From assembly GCF_002266465.3 (NCBI RefSeq), contig NZ_CP029427.2, positions 806,001-870,000 of the forward strand: a stretch of 64,000 nucleotides of DNA. Direction: 5' to 3'. The notes beneath the pieces are model-generated. The model made no database searches, had not been told where the DNA came from, and saw only the letters and a program-made list of their open reading frames with translations. A program made the translations under genes and the position numbers. Of the stretch, positions 59,796 through 64,000 are shown one piece after another; position 1 is the stretch's first letter; each line of letters starts with the position of its first letter. Source of the DNA: Bradyrhizobium symbiodeficiens. Lineage in GTDB: Bacteria; Pseudomonadota; Alphaproteobacteria; Rhizobiales; Xanthobacteraceae.

Positions 59796-60344
59796 CTAGC
59801 CCAGCAGCTTTTCGGCCGACCTTGCCACCAGCTGCGCTCGCTTGCGCGGGCCGCGCTCGACGAACAACAGGCTCTGGCCGAAGATGAAGCAGTAGAACAG
59901 GAAGGCCTGTGCGTCGGCCTCTTCGGCCGCGAGCCCGGTCGCGCGATAGAGCTCGGCCACATGCTTGAGCCGCGCTGCGTCCACGCTCGCCACGGCTGCC
60001 GCGGCATTCTCGTCGGAGCGGGCCCATTGCCGGATCGCGAGCTCGATCGCCATCGCTTCCGGATTGAGCCGCTCGGAATAGAGCTGGATCACCGCCTTCA
60101 GCCGTTCGCGCGGCTCTTGGCCGTCGAGGCGCGTCTGCTGCGCGATCGACTCAGCCCGCCCCTCGCGCCAATGCTGCAGCATGGCATCGAGCAGCGCGGC
60201 GCGGTCGGCGAAGCGACGGTAGAAGCCGCCCTTGGTGACGCCGAGATTCTTGGCGAGCACCTCGACCCGGACACCCTCGACCCCGGCGCGGGCGAGCTCG
60301 ATAAAGCCCGCCTCGACCCAGACATCGCCCTTGCCGTCGCTCAT
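59796..60344 (-). CDS. TetR-family regulator of the CidA/LrgB pair
   Basis: The 182-residue protein has a TetR DNA-binding domain (WVEAGFIELARAGVEGVRVEVLAKNLGVTKGGFYRRFADRAALLDAML) and a C-terminal domain with AMAIELAIRQWARSDENAAAAV, found in a subgroup of TetR regulators. It is divergent from the cidA/lrgB-like genes. Two identical-consensus operator palindromes (ATACG-N4-CGTAT) lie between, strongly suggesting it represses both itself and them. The effector is unknown. Confidence 0.9.
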   Translation of the reverse strand: MSDGKGDVWVEAGFIELARAGVEGVRVEVLAKNLGVTKGGFYRRFADRAALLDAMLQHWREGRAESIAQQTRLDGQEPRERLKAVIQLYSERLNPEAMAIELAIRQWARSDENAAAAVASVDAARLKHVAELYRATGLAAEEADAQAFLFYCFIFGQSLLFVERGPRKRAQLVARSAEKLLG

Positions 60345-60367
60345 GAAAGAGGCCTCTCCGATTCTTG

Positions 60368-60381
60368 ATACGGTGCCGTAT
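60368..60381. promoter_or_regulatory. TetR operator site 1 (ATACG-N4-CGTAT)
   Basis: ATACGGTGCCGTAT is a perfect palindrome 24 bp upstream of the tetR start. It shares the ATACG-N4-CGTAT consensus with a second site 35 bp away. The two are the best candidates for binding by the adjacent TetR protein. Confidence 0.75.
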
Positions 60382-60402
60382 TGCTAACGCGAGGAGGCCC
60401 TG

Positions 60403-60416
60403 ATACGCTATCGTAT
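60403..60416. promoter_or_regulatory. TetR operator site 2 (ATACG-N4-CGTAT)
   Basis: ATACGCTATCGTAT, within the longer dyad TGATACG-CTAT-CGTATCA (60401-60418), repeats the consensus of site 1. The centres are 35 bp apart, a little over three helical turns, so two dimers could sit on nearly the same face of the DNA. Confidence 0.75.
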
Positions 60417-60539
60417 CAAGAGCCGAAAGGCGCGATCGCGTTCGATGCTGCCCCGCATTGCCGCTTCGCACGAGCCGCGCACGTCCCATGCACAGCGCCG
60501 ATTGACAAGCCTGCCGACGCATCCCTTGATGTGCTGGTC

Positions 60540-60923
60540 ATGCTTGCGAGTCTCGGCCTCATCCTGCTGTGCCAATTGATCGGCGAAGCCGTCGTGCGCG
60601 GCATCGGTCTACCCTTGCCGGGGCCGGTGCTCGGCCTGCTGTTGCTCCTGATCCTGCTGCTCGCCCGCGATCGCTTCGCTGTGCTTGCACACGGGCCGCT
60701 GCGCAACGACGGCGTGGAAAACGCCAGCAAGGGCCTGCTGGCGCATCTGTCGCTGTTGTTCGTGCCGGCCGGCGTCGGTGTCGTGCAGAAGCTCGACCTG
60801 CTCGCCTCTCACGGCATCGCCATCGTCCTGGTGCTCGCGCTCTCCGTGGTCGTCACGCTGCTGGCGACGGTGCTGACCTTTCGCCTCGTCAGCCGCCTGT
60901 TGAAGCAGCAGGACGCGCGATGA
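60540..60923 (+). CDS. CidA/LrgA family membrane protein
   Basis: The protein has four hydrophobic helices (MLASLGLILLCQLIGEAVVRG, PLPGPVLGLLLLLILLL, LLAHLSLLFVPAGVGVVQ, GIAIVLVLALSVVVTLLATVL) and the family motif LLFVPAGVG. CidA/LrgA proteins are holin-like and act with LrgB in murein hydrolase control or small-organic-acid export. The start is uncertain: ATG at 60540 gives 127 residues, the normal family length; GTG at 60531 is close. The stop overlaps the lrgB start (ATGA). Confidence 0.88.
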   Translation: MLASLGLILLCQLIGEAVVRGIGLPLPGPVLGLLLLLILLLARDRFAVLAHGPLRNDGVENASKGLLAHLSLLFVPAGVGVVQKLDLLASHGIAIVLVLALSVVVTLLATVLTFRLVSRLLKQQDAR

Positions 60924-61642
60924 GCGACAATCCGTTTTCGCTCTGGGTCTATCTCTCGCAGTCGCCGCTGCTGTGGCTGACCGTGACGCTGCTGGTCTAT
61001 GCGACCACGGATGCGGTGTCGCTGGCGACGCGGCGCCATCCGCTCGCCAATCCCGTGCTGCACGCGATGTGGATCATCGGCGCGTTCCTGCTCGCGACCG
61101 GCACGTCCTATACGAGCTATTTCGCCGGCGCGCAGTTCGTCCACTTCCTGCTGGGGCCTGCCACCGTCGCGCTCGCGGTACCGCTCTATGAGAACCGCTG
61201 GCGCGTCGTGTCATCCATCGTGCCGATGCTGGTGGCGTTGCTCGCGGGATCGATCACGGCGGTGGTGTCGGTGGTGCTGCTGGCCGAGTTCGCCGGCCTG
61301 CCGCGCGACGTGGTGCTGTCGCTGGCGCCGAAATCGGTCACCGCCGGCGTCGCCATGGGCATCGCCGAATCCCTGCACGCCGATCCCTCGCTGGCGGCGG
61401 TTGCGGTGATCCTCACCGGCATCATGGGCGCCATCATCGTGACGCCGCTGATGAACCGCACTGGCGTCACCGATTACCGCGCGCGCGGATTTGCGGCTGG
61501 CTTGGCCGCGCATGGCATCGGCACCGCGCGTGCGTTCCAGGTCGACGAGATTGCCGGCGTCTTCTCCGGCATCGCCATGAGCCTGAACGCCTTGGTGACC
61601 TCGTTCCTGGTCCCCCTGGCGGTCACGCTGCTGGTGCGATGA
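60920..61642 (+). CDS. lrgB: LrgB family membrane protein
   Basis: The 240-residue protein has seven or so helices and LrgB signatures: YFAGAQFVHFLLGPATVALAVPLYE, LSLAPKSVTAGVAMGIAE, GIMGAIIVTPLMNRTGV and GFAAGLAAHGIGTARAFQ. It is translationally coupled to the CidA-like gene. LrgB/CidB pairs influence autolysis and, in plants (PLGG1) and some bacteria, transport glycolate or pyruvate. Which role applies here is open. Control by the divergent TetR is likely. Confidence 0.93.
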   Translation: MSDNPFSLWVYLSQSPLLWLTVTLLVYATTDAVSLATRRHPLANPVLHAMWIIGAFLLATGTSYTSYFAGAQFVHFLLGPATVALAVPLYENRWRVVSSIVPMLVALLAGSITAVVSVVLLAEFAGLPRDVVLSLAPKSVTAGVAMGIAESLHADPSLAAVAVILTGIMGAIIVTPLMNRTGVTDYRARGFAAGLAAHGIGTARAFQVDEIAGVFSGIAMSLNALVTSFLVPLAVTLLVR

Positions 61643-61729
61643 CATCACTGCCGCGACACTCTATATGACGAGTAACAATTCCCGGTCCCGAACCGTATTC
61701 GGGGAGATGGGACCGAAACGGGACGAGAT

Positions 61730-62389
61730 ATGGCTGGATTTGGGACTAAGGGCCTTGGGCCGACGCGGCGCGCGGCGCTGACGCTGATCGGGGCAGGCGC
61801 CTTCGCGCTGACGGGCGGCGCCTCAGTGCGCGCGGCGACCGACGAGAACGAGGTGCTGACCGAAGCCAAGGTGCTGCGTGACCCCGACACGCCCGTCGCC
61901 GGCAATCCCAACGGCAACGTCACCATCGTCGAATGGTCCGACTACAATTGCCCCTATTGCCGCAAGCTCGAGCCCGAGCTGCGCCAGGTCATCCAGGACG
62001 ACGGCAAGGTGCGGCTGGTGATGAAGGATTGGCCGATCCTCGGTCCGGTCTCGGTCACCGCGGCGCGGACCGCGCTCGCGGCGAAATTCCAGGACAAGTA
62101 CCATCAGGCCCATGACGCCATGATGGGCGTCAGCTCGCGCCTGACCGAGCCGCGCATCAACGAGCTGCTCGCGGCCGCCGGCGTCGACATGGACCGCCTG
62201 AAGCGCGATCTCGCCGGCCGCGGCAGCGACATCGACGCCCTGCTCAAGCGCAACAACGAGCAGGCCGAAGCCTTCGGCTTCCGCGGCACCCCGGCCTTCA
62301 TCGTCGGCAAGTATCGCGTTCCGGGCGCGCTCAGCATGGCCGAGTTCGAGCAGGTCATCGCCGATGCCCGCAAGGCCAAGATGAACTGA
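61730..62389 (+). CDS. DsbA-family periplasmic thiol oxidoreductase
   Basis: The 219-residue protein has a Tat-like signal (GPTRRAALTLIGAGAFALTGGASVRA) and a thioredoxin fold with active site SDYNCPYCRKLEPEL, a helical insert (KFQDKYHQAHDAMMGVSSRLTEPRI) and the cis-Pro region GFRGTPAFIVGKYRVPGAL. CPYC differs from the CPHC of classical DsbA and is usual in the DsbA/ScsC/BdbD-like group (thioredoxin_4). It may oxidise exported proteins with the DsbB encoded at 56874. The twin-arginine signal in a thioredoxin-fold enzyme is worth noting. Confidence 0.9.
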   Translation: MAGFGTKGLGPTRRAALTLIGAGAFALTGGASVRAATDENEVLTEAKVLRDPDTPVAGNPNGNVTIVEWSDYNCPYCRKLEPELRQVIQDDGKVRLVMKDWPILGPVSVTAARTALAAKFQDKYHQAHDAMMGVSSRLTEPRINELLAAAGVDMDRLKRDLAGRGSDIDALLKRNNEQAEAFGFRGTPAFIVGKYRVPGALSMAEFEQVIADARKAKMN

Positions 62390-62420
62390 TACGCGCAGCG
62401 TCGATCGCAGCCAACACAAA

Positions 62421-62448
62421 GGCGCCGCCGCGGATTCGCGACGGCGCC
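62421..62448. terminator. Hairpin between dsbA-like and small membrane protein genes
   Basis: A 12-bp stem with one mismatch (GGCGCCGCCGCG / CGCGACGGCGCC) and a 4-base loop lies between convergent genes (stops at 62389 and 62473). Flanking T-runs are weak in both directions. Confidence 0.5.
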
Positions 62449-62472
62449 TCGTTCATGTTCGACAGTGCGGCG

Positions 62473-62679
62473 TTACTTCTGCGAGATTCGTACCCAGTCC
62501 CTGTGCGCGCGATCGCGCAGCGCATCCCAATCGGCCTTCGCGACGTCCCAGTTCACGATCGTGCGATTGACGCTCGCGACCTCGCCGTTGGCGACGGACG
62601 ACGTCTGCATGGAGTCATAGACATAGACTCCTCCGGCAAGGAGCAGCGCGCCCAAGATCATTCCGAAAAAAGTCCGCAT
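62473..62679 (-). CDS. Small single-pass membrane protein of unknown function
   Basis: The 68-residue protein (MRTFFGMILGALLLAGGVYVYDS onward) has one N-terminal helix that could be an uncleaved anchor. The periplasmic tail is polar (NRTIVNWDVAKADWDALRDRAHRDWVRISQK) with three Trp spaced in an amphipathic pattern. A GGAGGTTAGCC ribosome site lies just upstream of the ATG. No family recognised; such proteins are common in Bradyrhizobium. Confidence 0.7.
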   Translation of the reverse strand: MRTFFGMILGALLLAGGVYVYDSMQTSSVANGEVASVNRTIVNWDVAKADWDALRDRAHRDWVRISQK

Positions 62680-62760
62680 GGCTAACCTCCGGTGACGGCC
62701 GATAACGTTGGCCCGCAGTTAAGGTTCCGCGGCACTGTGGCACGGATGAAGTGGACTTGT

Positions 62761-63831
62761 TCATCCCGCCTTCAGCCACTGCACCAGCTCCGCGTTGATC
62801 TCGCGCGGATAGGTGTGGCTGAGGTCGTCGATTTCGCGATAGGTGACATCGGCGCCCGCCGCCGCGAGCGCCGCCTGGGTCTGGCGCGCGGTCTGCACCG
62901 GAAACATCCAGTCGAGCTTGCCGTGGGTGATGAAGATCGGCAGACCTTGCAGGCGCGCGGCGTCGGCCATCTCCGCCATCAGCGGATGGAAGGTTGCCGA
63001 GACCGGCGCCAGATGGGTGAAGGGCGAGGCGCCGTCGAGACCGCTGACATAGCTGAAGGTGCCGCCGTCGCTCATGCCGGTCAGCAGCATGCGCGAGCTG
63101 TCGATGCGCCAGCGGCTGCGCACGGTTTCGAGGATGCGCATGAGATTGGGCGTATCGGCATCATCGCCCATCAGCGCCCAGGTCGGACCGGTCGCGGTCG
63201 GCGCCACCAGGATCGCGCCAAGGCTGCGGGCGTCTCGCAGCCAGCTCCACAGAAAGCCGCGTCCGTTGCCGCTGCCGCCATGCAGCGCCATTACCAGCGG
63301 CATGGCGCGCTCGGGCGTATAATGCTCAGGCACGTAGACCGAGAAGCCGCCGCGGCTGCCGGGTTCGTTGTGGTCGTGGAAGATGCCGGCATTTTCACTC
63401 GTGCCGGCTTCGAGCCGCGACAACAGATCCGCATTGTCGCGATTGGCGGTGTTGAGAAAGAAATTGCTGACGGGAGGAAATTGCGGCGACAACGGATAAA
63501 GCGCCTCCTGTGCACGCGGCAAATGGCGCAGCGCGCGGAAGACGGCGACGAGATCGCCATTGCCGCGCTCGACCTCGCGGATCCCGGCAAAGGCGGCAAG
63601 CGTCTCGTCGCAGGCGCGATCGAGCCGCTCGCGGAGGCTCGCGAACTGCTCCGGCCACGCTCCGATAGCCGCGTGGGCCGTTTGCAGCGCCTCATCCGGT
63701 GCGCCGATCGCATTCATCACGGAAGCGAACGCCGGCGGATGCAATTGACGTTGGAAGAAGCCGAGCGCTTCCAGCGCATTGAGCAGCGGCGGCAGCACGG
63801 CCACGATGTCGTCGACCACGGCCTCGCTCAT
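62761..63831 (-). CDS. Alpha/beta hydrolase, phospholipase/carboxylesterase or PHB-depolymerase-like
   Basis: The 356-residue protein has a helical N-terminal region (~140 residues, FFQRQLHPPAFASVMNAIGAPDEALQTAHAA), then a hydrolase domain: oxyanion VMALHGGSGNGRGFLWSWLRDA, nucleophile elbow LLTGMSDGGTFSY (Ser), and His in DLSHTYPREINAELVQWL. The GMSDGG wording occurs in dienelactone hydrolase and PHB-depolymerase-like esterases. There is no signal peptide. A partial PDZ-protease-like gene lies 23 bp further on, upstream on the same strand, so an operon is likely. The substrate is unknown. Confidence 0.85.
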   Translation of the reverse strand: MSEAVVDDIVAVLPPLLNALEALGFFQRQLHPPAFASVMNAIGAPDEALQTAHAAIGAWPEQFASLRERLDRACDETLAAFAGIREVERGNGDLVAVFRALRHLPRAQEALYPLSPQFPPVSNFFLNTANRDNADLLSRLEAGTSENAGIFHDHNEPGSRGGFSVYVPEHYTPERAMPLVMALHGGSGNGRGFLWSWLRDARSLGAILVAPTATGPTWALMGDDADTPNLMRILETVRSRWRIDSSRMLLTGMSDGGTFSYVSGLDGASPFTHLAPVSATFHPLMAEMADAARLQGLPIFITHGKLDWMFPVQTARQTQAALAAAGADVTYREIDDLSHTYPREINAELVQWLKAG

Positions 63832-63853
63832 TGCGGCTTCCTTCAGCGTCGGA

Positions 63854-64000
63854 TCAATGCAGCTTTGGCGCCTTCAAGAGCTTGAAGCGATCGGTCGAGG
63901 TCACCGTGACGTCGAAGGTGACACCTTGGTGGTACACGGTTAGCGGCACATCGACGCCGGCGGCGCCGAGCGCCCACATCTTCTTGTAGAACGCGGTCTG
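63854..64000 (-). CDS. Probable trypsin-like (S1C/DegP-type) serine protease, C-terminal end (partial)
   Basis: Only the last 48 codons are in the window: QTAFYKKMWALGAAGVDVPL, then TVYHQGVTFDVTVTSTDRFKLLKAP ending in LH. The pattern GAAGVDVPLTVYHQGVTFDVTVTSTDR resembles the end of a PDZ domain as found at the C-terminus of S1C proteases. The protease domain itself is outside, so the call is tentative. It precedes the esterase gene on the minus strand by 23 bp. Confidence 0.5.
   Translation of the reverse strand, partial: QTAFYKKMWALGAAGVDVPLTVYHQGVTFDVTVTSTDRFKLLKAPKLH

Noticed and set aside
1..64000. CRISPR arrays, insertion sequences, prophage or integrase genes
   Set aside because: No regularly spaced direct repeats and no transposase, integrase or phage structural genes were recognised on either strand.

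Overview
The window looks like chromosomal DNA of a Bradyrhizobium-type alphaproteobacterium (Nitrobacteraceae). This rests on high GC with strongly GC-biased third codon positions, the gene set and order (an aa3 oxidase assembly operon running into surf1 and thrC, a split F0 operon atpI-B-E-F'-F, ALA synthase hemA beside type II aroQ, an Irr paralogue), palindromic FixK2-type boxes, and several families of intergenic palindromic repeats. The species assignment is inference; no database was searched.

Layout. 1-4370: end of cytochrome c oxidase subunit I (ctaD), then ctaB, a small CtaF-like protein, ctaG, ctaE, a DUF983 protein and SURF1, all for building or operating an aa3-type oxidase. 4488-6963: a SnoaL-like protein and a divergent sensor kinase/NarL regulator pair. 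6964-7548: a non-coding stretch ending in a very strong terminator, possibly a small RNA. 7549-11653: thrC, an M16 protease, a GNAT acetyltransferase and a secreted protein. 11866-14500 (minus): ATP synthase F0 genes. 14861-24702: a coiled-coil secreted protein, a YjbQ protein, an MHS-type transporter, an orphan LuxR regulator, a large winged-helix/ATPase regulator, Ohr, an epoxide-hydrolase-like protein, a cytochrome P460 and an SDR. 24709-31724: a transporter-like hybrid histidine kinase, hemA, aroQ and an MBL-fold hydrolase. 31856-36668: a chemoreceptor, an outer-membrane beta-barrel, a small HTH protein and two tandem related secreted proteins. 36687-41766: a complete dipeptide/microcin-type ABC importer. 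42063-46703: a small protein, an Irr paralogue, and a hydrolase/TetR islet inserted between irr and a ToxR-like/TPR regulator. 46837-55340: an MddA-like methyltransferase, a GFA protein, small secreted proteins, a second regulator/kinase pair, and a DUF2235 membrane hydrolase. 55590-64000: a long dispersed repeat, tRNA-Leu(CAA), dsbB, an AbrB-family membrane protein, PsiF-like small proteins, a TetR-controlled CidA/LrgB pair, a DsbA-like protein, an esterase and the end of a probable PDZ protease.

How it fits together. Most of the window is core respiratory and biosynthetic DNA: oxidase biogenesis, ATP synthase F0, haem synthesis and disulfide chemistry. Small regulatory modules and stress functions lie between these blocks. 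Two perfect TTGATC-N2-GATCAA palindromes, one upstream of hemA and one between the Irr paralogue and a divergent small gene, tie part of the region to low-oxygen control by a FixK2-type protein (inference from the consensus).

The most notable finding is the 43.1-45.1 kb islet. A hydrolase and its TetR repressor, with a tandem operator between them, sit between two copies of the irr/regulator junction. The right side keeps a truncated irr fragment and the left side keeps a fragment of the regulator's 3' end. No transposase, integrase, phage gene or CRISPR array was recognised.
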